A DNA stretch of 64,000 bases from Aradus depressus (Eukaryota; Arthropoda; Insecta; Hemiptera; Aradidae), in contig OY759218.1 in assembly GCA_963662175.1 (NCBI GenBank), positions 21,666,480 through 21,730,479 on the forward strand, read 5' to 3'. Numbering within the stretch: the first letter of the stretch is position 1; each line of letters starts with the position of its first letter. The notes under the pieces were generated by a model, which was not told the DNA's origin, made no database searches, and was given only the letters and a program-made list of their open reading frames with translations. The position numbers and the translations under genes are program-made. Shown in pieces: positions 54,293 through 64,000 of the stretch.

Positions 54293-54544
54293 ATGTTTAC
54301 ACATAACTATGAGAATACTAATTAGATTTATTTTTTCGGAGAAGAGTAACTACGCCTTCATCCTCCTCCCCTTATCTACTCTCTGTAGCTAAATGGGGTA
54401 ATTGTCAATTACCATAATGTCCTTTTTTTTTTTTTTTTTTTTTCTAACGTAACATAATGTCCTTCTTGAAAATAAATAAATTCCAAAAACAGTTATCTCT
54501 CTCTCCTCACAAAACATTATATTTAGGACACTTCATCAGAAAAA

Positions 54545-54880
54545 AAAGTATTTCAAATGAATCAATTAACTTTTTGTTCCCTTCCCAAAACCAGTTTGAA
54601 CTAATATTCAACAGTTGACTTACATAGCGGCTCCTAAATCAACTAAATTTTGTACATACAAATTCAATACATGGGCAGTTATTAGGGTTTTTGAATTAAG
54701 CCCCTTCCCCTGAAGCCCTTTTCCCTTCAGCCGATATCGCTCAAATATGACAGGTTATGTCCTCATTAGGTTTTGACTTTAAATATGAAACTTCATGCCG
54801 ATATATTTATTACAACAGCAGTTATTGGGGTTTCTGAGTTAAGCATCAGCTGATTTTGCTGAAAACTGATAAGTACCGTC
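54545..54880 (-). repeat. repeat family A, copy 10
   Basis: Reversed, two internal units; closest in sequence to the copy at 9600. Confidence 0.75.
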
Positions 54881-55592
54881 CTACATAAACCATTTGACCA
54901 GACAGTCTTCAAGACGAGGAAACTCAACCCTGACGATGTTTTTTCCTGCGAGGGTCAACTTGGGAAGCCAGGATCTTATCTCTTTGGTTGAGAATGGTAG
55001 ACAATGAAAAACACCAACATCCTTTTTTCGTTCTCCACTATCCACCGCATTGATAATTAATTTTTTTTCGGACAAAGACAAATTTTTACGCAAAAGTTTG
55101 GGTGTCATCTTGATACTGACGAGAAACAAAATAAATTTGAAAATATGTAAAGGGAATGATGTAAATAAAAAAAACTTTTATGTACATAAACGATGTGAAA
55201 AATGGATTAAAATTTATTTGGCTTGGTAATACAGCGTGTTTATACGTTCCTACTTCATAATACTGCGTGTTTTAAAACAAAATACCTTAAAAATCGATTG
55301 GTTATACCGAGTTTACAGAAATGCATTGTTTTTTTTTTTTGCGCTATTTCGAGTTTTTGTCCAGGGATCAGGGTTTCATTTTGTAATATCGAGTTTTTTC
55401 GTTATCGTCGACTGTATTATATTTTTTAACATGGCGAATAGTGGTTGCCCTCACGTATTCGACACATATCCCCAAGACCACGACTAGTCATAGTCGCGGA
55501 CTAGATTGGCAAACCTATTCTTAGTAGCCGTGAAGACAGGATGAGCTTAATGCTCCAGTAATATTATATTGATTAAGTTTTCGTTAGCTGTC

Positions 55593-55609
55593 TGGGGGGG
55601 GGGGGGGGG
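55593..55609. repeat. poly-G tract
   Basis: A run of about 17 G followed by GATGGGGGGG; the complementary C-rich context reaches 55700. Confidence 0.9.
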
Positions 55610-56012
55610 ATGGGGGGGAATAGTGGCGGAAACGGAAAGGGAGAGTTACCATGGTGATGGAACATTGCGCAGGCGTTACTAACCCCCCCATCCCATCCAC
55701 CCCCCAACATTCCCTTATCCTACAGTTACTTGAGCCACTTCCTATCAATCCCTTTTGATTGGCAAATGGCACTCCCCCCACATGCTTATCCCCCTCCTTT
55801 ACCCCCTTCCATTTCCTATATCTTCAAGTCGCCATTTTCCTTTTATGGACCCCCTCCCCCTTACAGAGGTATTTTCAATTATTTATCAATTTCACTTGAG
55901 TTTCCACTTCAGTTGAATTGCACTAAACTTTTTATATAATAATTTTATATGGAAGTCAATTTCCTTTTCCAATATTGTTTACAATTTTAACTCACCCAGC
56001 TATGAATATCAT

Positions 56013-56615
56013 CGTTGGCGTAGCTAGAGAGGGCAGAGGTGGGCACGGCTGCCCGGTGCCCCCCCCCAGAAAATGGCGATCTAATAATGTACCTAATTAA
56101 AAAAATATAACGAAAACTCCACCACAGACCGTTACAGTCGACATTAGAAGGATATAGAAAGCTACAGTTCCCAGTCAAAAGTTATTCAGCTTCAAATTAC
56201 GCTTTCTTAAAGTTTGGACTCCGAATGCTGCCAATCGGCGAAGTATGACTCAACAAAACGCGCGGCAATTTTAAAATCTCTCCCAAAAAACTCAATTATC
56301 TCATGTGTCATTGCAGCACATAGAGAATGAAATAGTAAAAAATAAAATTTCAGCTGAAAAAGTGTTGGACCGATTTGGTGAAAAAAAAAAAAGAAAATTA
56401 AGGCTTAATTAATTGAGGATACTTACTACTAATAGGTACTTACTGTATATGACTAGCTTGAAGAAAACTTTATTGTTGATTTAAATTTGTGTTGATTATT
56501 TTGTTAGAACATAGTTAATAATATTTTGTGTATGGTATCTGATTGTTAATTAAACTTAAATTAAAAATATGATTATAAAATGTAAATTATGGTTTTTATT
56601 ATCTCGGTCGCGTTG

Positions 56616-56672
<57 letters not shown>

Positions 56673-56701
56673 CCCAGAGAATAATGCTACCTACGCCAAT
56701 G
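56013..56701. mobile_element. hAT-type non-autonomous element with perfect 8-bp TSD
   Basis: AATATCAT at 56005-56012 and 56702-56709. TIRs CGTTGGCGTAG and CATTGGCGTAG. Its right end contains a poly-C run of about 49 (56621-56669). The left 350 bp also occurs inverted at 56800-57172. Confidence 0.85.
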
Positions 56702-56734
56702 AATATCATGTTTTGATAAACATAAAACATTTCG

Positions 56735-57250
56735 TGACGGTAAATTTATTCTACTGGGAATTACCGTGTTCACAGACACATACAGACAGTAATTTTTTTT
56801 TGGTTTTCAAATCGGTCCAACACATTTCAGCTGAAATACAATTTTTTTTACTATTTCATTCTCTATGTGCTGCAATGACACATGAGAGAATTGAGTTTTT
56901 GGGAGAGATTTTAAAATTGCCTCGCGTTTTGTTGTGACACGCAAGACGATCTGTTCGCTAAACTCATACTTCGCCGATTGGCAGCATTCATTGGAGTCCA
57001 AACTTCAAGGAAGCATAATTTGAATCGAATAATTTTGACTGGGAACTGAAGCAATATCCTTCTAATGTCTTGACTGTAATGGTCTGTGGTGGAGGCATAT
57101 ATTATAATTCTTTTTTCAATTAGGTACATTAGATCGCACTTTTCTGAGGGGGGGGGGGGGGGGGGGGACAAGAAATTTCGATGAAAACTTAACATAAAAT
57201 TTGTTTGTTAGTGCATAACTTACCTATACCTCTACAACTGGGGAAGTAAA
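56735..57250 (-). repeat. repeat family A copy interrupted by an inverted piece of the neighbouring hAT element
   Basis: 56735-56790 and 57175-57250 are family A (TTACCGTGTTCACAGACAC; ACAACTGGGGAAGTAAAA). Between them, 56800-57172 is an inverted copy of 56040-56395 (shared AATCGGTCCAACAC, TACTTCGCCGATTGGCAGCA) with a poly-G run at 57150-57168. Confidence 0.7.
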
Positions 57251-57379
57251 AATTATTTGAATAACGCCAACACCGGGACCAACATGGATCTAGGTCGGGC
57301 AATTAACAGTTCCATTCTTGACTAGCTCTCTCCCTCCAGTACCTGCCTCTGTGCTATTCGGACAATAATTAACTAACTA

Positions 57380-58040
57380 CTTATCGAATTCTGGACACAC
57401 ATATAAAATCTTCGTGTTGTATACATATGTATACATTCAGTGGCGGATCCAGAAAATCTCTCAGGGGCGAGTTTTTTTTTTTTTTTAAGTTACTGAATCT
57501 TATGATTAAGTGAATTAAATAAGAATTAGCGGATGATTATTATAAAAACAACAAAAACGCCAGAAACGTTGATAAGTTATTTTTATTCGTGGTTATATTT
57601 ATATTCGTCATAATTACGGTTATAATTACGTTATTTTTTTATATATTTTATAATTATATAATTACATAATGAAATTTAAGCGATGACTTTTCGACGATGC
57701 AAATCGAGTCAAAACGTTCGCCGGATCCATCTCCTTATCCTGATGCAAATGCACATTCGGTATCTTAGCCAAGTTTTGATCCTGCGTAAAGCAGAGAAAC
57801 TCCGTTCCGCGGAAGCTACACTCATCTTTTGAAAAACAAAATCTCTCAGGGGGGGGGGGGGGGGGGGGCGATCTCCCCATCGCCCCCCTTGATCCGCCAC
57901 TTCTATCGGGAGTTATCGTGTTCACGGATAGACAGTCTTTATTTTTTACGTTTTGGAATCAGGAGGTCGAAAAACACGAAATTCTGGTGAAAACTCAACA
58001 TAAATTCCCCTAAATTTCTTATAACTGGGGAATTAAAAGG
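57380..58040 (-). repeat. repeat family A, copy 11, interrupted
   Basis: The left part ends ACATTCA and the right part begins TTCTATCGGGAG; joined, they give the unbroken family A sequence seen at 32398-32417. The hAT element at 57440-57900 sits between. Confidence 0.75.
57440..57900 (-). mobile_element. hAT-type element with transposase C-terminal domain
   Basis: TIRs GTGGCGGATCCAG and its near-complement CTTGATCCGCCAC. The minus strand encodes ASAERSFSALRRIKTWLR, the hAT dimerisation motif, frameshifted afterwards. A poly-G run of about 20 is at 57850-57868. No TSD visible. Confidence 0.75.
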
Positions 58041-58154
58041 AATATTTTTGATGAGAACTAACTTTTCTAATCTCTAAAAAGATAGGTTTCTGAACGGTTT
58101 TCGGTATTTATCTCGCAAACCAGATGTTTTGTAACCTGCGAAAAATCGTATTCT

Positions 58155-58260
58155 ACAGTAGAGTCCTGCTAATCCGGACTAGATGGGACCGGACCCCGTC
58201 CGGATCACCGGAAGTCCGGATTAAACGGAATTTGCAGTAAAATGCACATGATAAATATTT
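58155..58260 (+). mobile_element. pogo/Tigger-like terminal fragment
   Basis: ACAGTAGAGTCCTGCTAATC and CCGGACTAG followed by GTCCGGAT...TCCGGATTAAACGG resemble pogo-type ends. No matching right end with a TA duplication found. Confidence 0.4.
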
Positions 58261-58439
58261 CAGCGACTTTTTTTTCCTCATAAATACACCTTTTTCTTCA
58301 GCTTAATTTTATTTCCAATACTACATAATGTATATGTATGTAGATCTAAGTTTTCGACCTACGAACTGAGATAGGGTTAACAAAACAAAACATCTTTGGC
58401 AGCCCCACTCCCCTGATCCCCCCTCCTTTCCGCCGATTC

Positions 58440-58670
58440 CACTAAAAATTAATACCATAATAACTCCCTATAGAATGAATTTATCAAGACGAAATTTTAT
58501 AAGTGAATCAAAAACCCTCTAAAAACGACACCAATTGTTTTTCAGCCAAATCGACCAAAGAGAGAGGGGGATTTAGAGAGAGATTTAACTCAAAACTCTA
58601 ATAACAGCCGTTGTAATAAATGTATCGAAACAAAATTTCATATGTGAATTCAATACACCATAAGGGCGAC
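58440..58670 (+). repeat. repeat family A, copy 12
   Basis: Forward, from ATAACTCCCTATAGAATGAA; truncated before its right end and 90 bp left of the TIR element. Confidence 0.7.
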
Positions 58671-58762
58671 ACTTGACACATGACACATTTTTCTCCCAAC
58701 ACACTATCAATTTTCGCACCCCGTCCATGAATTTCTGGTTTGTTTTTGATCCAATTGCTTAT

Positions 58763-60239
58763 GGGTAATTCCACACCAACTCAGCATGACGTTTACACCC
58801 ACCGATTTTTTTTTATGAAAAACTAATGTCATTTTTGGATTCCTCATCCAAAAATAAGCTTAAATACAAATTTTCAGCCTTTTTCGATCGATATTTTTTT
58901 CTACAGAAGGAAAACATTTTGTTGTATTTTTTCGAGTTTTTCACTTAAAATCGATAATTACTTCAATTGCTATTATACAGTTCATAAAAATGTTTTTCCC
59001 AGAACAAAAAATTTTTTCTATGGAAGTTCAACTCCCGAACAACAATTTCTATATGTTACGGATGAAAAATAGGTGTACTAGCATGTCGAAAAAAAATCAT
59101 GAAAAACATGTGAAAAAAATTATAAATTGCCATTTTCAGTGAAAAGATCAATTTTTTTTATATTTTCGATAACATTTTCGAAATCTACAGAAAATTTCCG
59201 AATGAAATCATCTGTAAAACATATTTTTTCAGCCGATATTGATAGTTAAAATCAAAAAATAAAAAATCGTATTGTGAAAAACTCGAAAAAAGAGAACAAA
59301 ATCAAAATGTTCTAACTTCTGTCCTAACTTCCGATGATTCACCGACGACTTTTATTTTTATTTGAATTTAGAAATTCGGATATAAGATGCCTTTTGATTT
59401 TCAGTGAACTCGGTAGGTAAAAGAGAAGGAAAGTTTAGAGGGAGAACTTAACAATAAAAACTTAATAAGTCTGAAAATATAGTAAAGAAATTGTATATCG
59501 GAATCCATAAATCCACATCGAGAGAAATTGTTGAGGGAAGTAGAGGCCATTTTTTTCCTCGCAAACCAAGCATTCGAAAATTGCAGATAATCTAAGAGTT
59601 AGGAAAGTGGAGAGGAACGAGCAGGTTTCAAAATTTGAGAAACCCGTTAAAATATAAGAGGAGTTATGTAATTATAGTTGAGTTTTCACCAAAATTTCAT
59701 CATCATCGATACCCCGAATCCAACAATGGAAAACATCGACATGTGTCTGTGGACACGATAGCTCCTTGGAGAATGAATATATCGACACAAATTTTATATG
59801 TGTATCCAGAATCTCATAAGGACGACATCTATAAATTTTCAGTCAAATCGGCTAAAGAGAAGGGACGATTAGAGGAGAGGCTTAACTCAAAAAATACCGA
59901 TGATAAAATTGTTACTTATTTGGAACGACTTTAATATACTATGTTTCATTTTATTTTTAGTTCATCAGTAATAGAAGTTTTTGTACATGGTCGCAAAAAA
60001 TGTTTTTTTGGGGGGATTTTGGGGTTTTTTCTTTAACATATCCGGGTATTAACAACGAAGTCATATGACCTACATACGACTCTACTGTGTCCTAACTTCT
60101 GTAGAAAAAAAGATCGATCAAAAAAGGCTGAAAATTTGTATTTAAGCTTATTTTTGGATGAGGAATCCAAAAATGACATCAGTTATCCATAAAAAAATCG
60201 GTGGGTGTAACGTCATGCTGAGTTGGTGTGGAATTACCC
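58763..60239. mobile_element. 1477-bp TIR element with TTAT duplication, superfamily unknown
   Basis: TTAT at 58759-58762 and 60240-60243. TIRs of about 150 bp start GGGTAATTCCACACCAACTC. The interior is AT-rich, has no recognisable transposase, and contains a family A copy (59645-59900). Confidence 0.8.
59645..59900 (+). repeat. repeat family A, copy 13, nested in the TIR element
   Basis: Forward, TCTGTGGACACGATAGCTCC through GAGAGGCTTAACTC. Confidence 0.7.
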
Positions 60240-60244
60240 TTATA

Positions 60245-60375
60245 AGAGTTCGGTGTACAAGAGAATGGAACCCTCCCATAAAGTTTTTCATATGTAAAAT
60301 GCCTATTGACTTTCAGCCAAATCGGTCAAAGTGACGCTGAGGTTCAAAGAAAAGGCTTAACGACAAAACCCTAAA
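60245..60375 (+). repeat. repeat family A, fragment
   Basis: One internal unit directly right of the TTAT duplication. Confidence 0.6.
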
Positions 60376-60952
60376 CCACCAGAATAAACATTTCAATATT
60401 TAATTTTCCATAAGAGTTTTTTTTCTCTCTTTTGATGTATAAACTTTTATATATTATGGTATCTGTCTCTATACATGCATGTGAGTGTGTATGTATGTGT
60501 ATATATGTGTATGTATATGTATATACAATTTATGTGTGGACCAGTAAGGTCAACCCTTGCTAAGGGATTCGTATCTGTATAAGCAATAATGTTTCATTCT
60601 TTGTTCTCCAATTTTTCTGTGAACGTGTTTTTTTAGTTTTTTCTAATCTCAGGATTAATTGTAATATAGTTTTTAATATTATTATTGATTGCCTTATTTC
60701 AAAATTCAAGAGGAAGCCATTTTTAATTTGTATTTCCATATTTACCCATTTCATTTTTTGAATACTTATAATTATTTCATCTCAATACTTTACCATGTCA
60801 ATTTTCATTTCTTTTTTTTCACTGTAGCTGATTTACTGTATATATATTTTTTTTTTTAAATATATTTTTCAATTTTATTTAAGAAGGCTGGCTGAACTCC
60901 TTCCAATGAAATGTATTTTATTTCAAATGGAATAAAGATTATTATTATTGTA

Positions 60953-61012
60953 GATGTTTGCTAGCGACTGTAGATTTCAAAATTCTGGGGGTATTGAGGG
61001 TCAGTCAATGAA
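60953..61012 (+). repeat. short dispersed repeat E, copy 2
   Basis: See 45957-46020. The sequence changes abruptly at 61012 to a hammerhead-like motif region. Confidence 0.65.
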
Positions 61013-61029
61013 GAAAACACTATTCAAAT

Positions 61030-61072
61030 GCCAACGTTTCGATATATTTCATATCATCATCAGGGCCTAACA
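61030..61072 (-). ncRNA. hammerhead-like motif, single
   Basis: Minus strand: CTGATGA (61063-61057), T, GATAT-GAAAT-ATATC, GAAA (61040-61037), then CGTTGG. The five-base stem differs from all other copies. Confidence 0.4.
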
Positions 61073-61354
61073 AACATGGGGGTATCAAGATTAGAAAAAT
61101 ATAATGGGTGATCGATTAAAATTATATATAGATACATAAATATACATTCACTCATACAACTCCACATAAATACATATATACATCCTAATACATTCACATA
61201 CACATACACATTGATGAACAACAAGGAAACTTACTATGAATATAGATGGTTGAGGAGAAGGCATGAAGACTGTGAGGTCTTACGTTCAACTAAGGGTACA
61301 GAAGGGTCGAGGGTAACAGATAATAAATCCGGGGAAAACCCCAGTTAACGGAAA

Positions 61355-61391
<37 letters not shown>

Positions 61392-61413
61392 TCCATAATA
61401 GTTGAGAAGTGTC

Positions 61414-62623
61414 CATGGGCGTAGCCAGGGGGGGGGGGGCAGGGGAGGGGGCACGTGCGTGAGATATAAAAATTAAATAAACTAAAAAAATACTTTTTAT
61501 TAAAAATGCATGCAAAAAAATGCATTGCTTGCAAGTTACCATAGGATCATCAAATTTCCCGTTCTTCTGACTCCTAAATCAGCAATCAGCTGTTGTAAGT
61601 GCAGGCCGCAGGCCATGTGCTGTAACTGTTCACTGTGTTTGTGTTCACGTGACAGTTTGTTTTGAGGTTTTGAATGATGTTTTCGTCTAACAGTTCCGTT
61701 CCGTTTTGACTGTTTTCCATATTTGCATAAAATTATTAAAATTAGCATGGATATTAGGAAGTTTTTTTAGTAAGTATCTTGAATTATTTTATAATTGAAT
61801 TGAAGAGCCTAGAGATTCAGACAGATAACCTAATAGTCCAAGCTTCCATGGCACAAAAAGAAGGTACCCCATCAAACATCTCAAATTTTAAAGGTGAAAA
61901 TGCTTGGAAAACATTTTTTTTTTTTTTTTTTTTTTATTTATTTATTTGCAATCTATATCCATTTTATATAATGAGCAAATATGTTAACTGTATGCCTGAG
62001 TGTCTATGTCACATGTTGGGAGAGGTCAGCCAGCGCTGACACTCCCTAGATACCAGTACAATGTTTAGATTTCCCTTAGAAGATCTCGAGGCCACCTCCT
62101 ATTCAGACGGCGTGGGGGATTGAGAGGATAGGACTTGTGCAAATGGGTTAGGATGGGATGAAAGTTTATTGTGGAAATTTAAGAATCGGGATTGGACGAG
62201 TTCTTGGACGGTTGAGATGTTTAGGTCTTCATGGAGTAATTTATTGGTGACGTAGAAGGGAGCATTTACAATTTGACGAAGGACTTTGGACTGGAAAGCT
62301 TGGATGCGGTTTATATTGGATTGTTTGGCTGTACCCCATAGTTCGAGGCCGTATGTCCATATTGGGCGTATTATAGTCTTGTAAATGGTCAGTTTGTTGG
62401 CAGTAGAAAGTTTTGATTTTGGTCCAAGTAGTCTACGTAGTGGTCCGTGATCTTGGGAAAACATGTAAAAAAAAACATTTTACCCCCGCCACAGACTAGA
62501 AAAAATCTATTAATTGATATGTTAAATGAATTTTTGAAATTAGCTAAAAAAAATAATTTACTTTTTAACCCCCCTCCCCCCCCCCCCCCCCCCCCCCTGC
62601 TCAAAATACTGGCTACGCCCCTG
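61414..62623 (+). mobile_element. hAT element, internally deleted, with perfect 8-bp TSD
   Basis: GAAGTGTC at 61406-61413 and 62624-62631. TIRs CATGGGCGTAGCCAG and CAGGGGCGTAGCCAG. At 61748 it keeps the start MDIRKFF, typical of TTF/ZMYM-type hAT proteins, followed at once by a stop. Poly-G (61429-61439) and poly-C (62578-62597) runs flank the interior. A LINE fragment is nested inside. Confidence 0.85.
62099..62464 (-). pseudogene. Jockey-type LINE ORF2 C-terminal fragment
   Basis: 121 codons: KLTIYKTIIRPIWTYGLELW, GTAKQSNINRIQAFQSKVLR and APFYVTNKLLHEDLNI are diagnostic of Jockey-clade ORF2 after the RT palm. It continues the kind of protein seen at 36695-36957. Sits inside the hAT element at 61414-62623. 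Confidence 0.85.
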
Positions 62624-63204
62624 GAAGTGTCTCTTAAATTCTGATAACACTGGGTATAACGAATATACTTCTGAGAAAAAACACTAATTTCAGCCAAATC
62701 TGACGAAAGACAAAAAAGGGTTTAGAGGGAGAGCTGAAGCTGTCCTAATTAAATAATAATAATTTCAATAAATAACAAAGAAAATGTTGGTGTTCATTTT
62801 GCCGAGACGTCTCACCAAAAAAACAAATATTTAATTAATCTGATAAATAAATTTCAAAAAAAAAAATAAAAAGGAGATAATGACATGGAGCTGAATTATA
62901 GAGAAGGCTTATTGACGGCTCGGCCAATTTCCAGTACAAAATAACTAATTAAAAATAAAAATAATTGAAGGGTTGACAGCCGCGCGATCAATTATGTGGG
63001 TGATTGACAAAGTTGACTGAAAACAACAGGCAAACTGTTCAAATTTTATATATAGTACTTGATGGGCTTATTGAGTCAAAACGGTTAAACAGTATACTGA
63101 AAAAAAAAAAAAAAAATTTAATATAAATTACGCAAACAAATTGACACATTCTAATTAAATGGAATTATATATTAACCAGGATATTAAAAAATAAATTTAT
63201 ATTT

Positions 63205-63450
63205 TACTTTCCTAGCTAAATGGAAAGGTGTGTAATTAGTCAAAATTTGATGTGGTTTTCACAGAAATTTCATGCTTTTCGACTCTTAATCCAAAATTTT
63301 TGAAAAAATATCAAAGTTAATCTGGACACGATATCTCCCTAGTAAGACAACTATTGATTTTCAGTGGAATCGGCTCAAGAGGAGGAGAGTTTAGAGGGAG
63401 AGTGGAAACTTAGCTGAGTACAATTCATTCGAGTCGGGGAAATACATGGC
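63205..63450 (+). repeat. repeat family A, copy 14
   Basis: Begins TACTTTCCTAGCTAAATGGA and ends GAGTCGGGGAAATACAT, both termini recognisable; internal units largely deleted. Confidence 0.7.
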
Positions 63451-63889
63451 CGGGGATTAGGGGTCTATCGATACTTTTTCTCTCGATACTATGTAGGTAT
63501 AGAATATTCATTACTTGTATCGATTCAAAGTACTCGTTTCAAATTTCAATAATTAAAAAAAATTATATAGATTTTTCAATTCATCAAAATCGTTCACCGT
63601 TTAATTTCTTACAATTTTCTTTCATTTGTTGTTGCAATAAAATACTGAACTGAAATTACTACGGTCCACGGACAAATTATATATATATCGATGGTAACCT
63701 CATGCGTGATGTGATCACGCAGTCTGCATGATGCGTCCTTTTTTCTTACCTTATTTACATTGAATGGTTTATCGTTTATGAAGGTATAAGTTTGTTTGAT
63801 TTTGAACAGAACCGTGAACATCATTACTTTGTGGTATCGATTGAACCCTACCGGGGATACACCAACAAATTTTTATCAGCGTATGAATG

Positions 63890-64000
63890 AATGTGTCAAA
63901 TGCAATTTCGCAGTTATCAGTCAACAATTTAATGATGAGTTTTCACCAGAATTTTTTTTCAACCTTCCCCCCCCCCCCCCCTCCCGTTTTGCCAAAAATT
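63890..64000 (+). repeat. repeat family A fragment with poly-C run, cut by the window end
   Basis: TTAATGATGAGTTTTCACCAG resembles the family head; a run of about 14 C follows at 63967. Confidence 0.4.

Noticed and set aside
58155..60087. Complete pogo/Tigger element bounded by ACAGTAGAGTC ends
   Set aside because: The right-hand match lies inside the TTAT-flanked TIR element while the left lies outside, so the two cannot bound one insertion, and no TA duplication is seen at the right.

Overview
This is eukaryotic, AT-rich genomic DNA, almost certainly from an insect. The evidence is long TE-filled introns with GT-AG splice sites, an errantivirus-type retroelement with an envelope gene, Jockey-like LINE fragments, and two conserved animal genes. 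A hemipteran is possible but I cannot place the order from sequence alone. No bacterial features (operons, CRISPR, RBS) are present.

Left half, + strand (about 42-31000): an orthologue of p190RhoGAP (ARHGAP5/ARHGAP35; Drosophila RhoGAPp190). I could chain 20 coding exons from the start codon (100 or 109) to a TGA at 30864-30866. Every junction keeps the frame and the total is 3375 nt (1124 aa plus stop). The order is GTPase-like domain (exons 1-5), FF repeats (exons 6-10), pseudo-GTPase domain pG1 (exons 11-13), pG2 (exons 14-17), then an acidic/Ser-rich and Pro-rich linker. The chain ends in a short terminal exon before any RhoGAP catalytic domain, and I see no RhoGAP-like coding sequence in the rest of the window.

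Right half, - strand (about 49750-53417): two internal exons of the paired-like homeobox gene orthopedia (otp). One holds the homeodomain C-terminal half ([15 protein letters not shown]) and the next the Gly/Ser/Gln-rich region. The first homeodomain exon lies beyond the right edge, and the 3' exon was not found. The two genes are convergent.

Nearly everything else is mobile DNA, much of it nested. There is a deleted errantivirus antisense in p190 intron 10 and a broken Tc1/mariner transposase in intron 11. Two RAG1-like Transib derivatives have CGACG target-site duplications (TSDs), one carrying a tRNA-derived SINE. A PIF/Harbinger derivative has a TAA TSD. Several hAT derivatives are present, two with perfect 8-bp TSDs. 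There is a Ginger-like integrase-transposon remnant, an unclassified 1.48-kb terminal-inverted-repeat (TIR) element with a TTAT TSD, and many LINE tails, one with a 12-bp TSD. A very abundant short repeat ('family A') with TACTTCCCCAG/CTGGGGAAGTA ends has roughly 20 copies.

A recurrent structure links many foldback repeats: CTGANGA, one spacer base, a short hairpin with a different stem sequence in each family, then GAAA. It occurs mostly as inverted pairs. This resembles the core of a hammerhead ribozyme and is the most interesting non-coding signal in the window.
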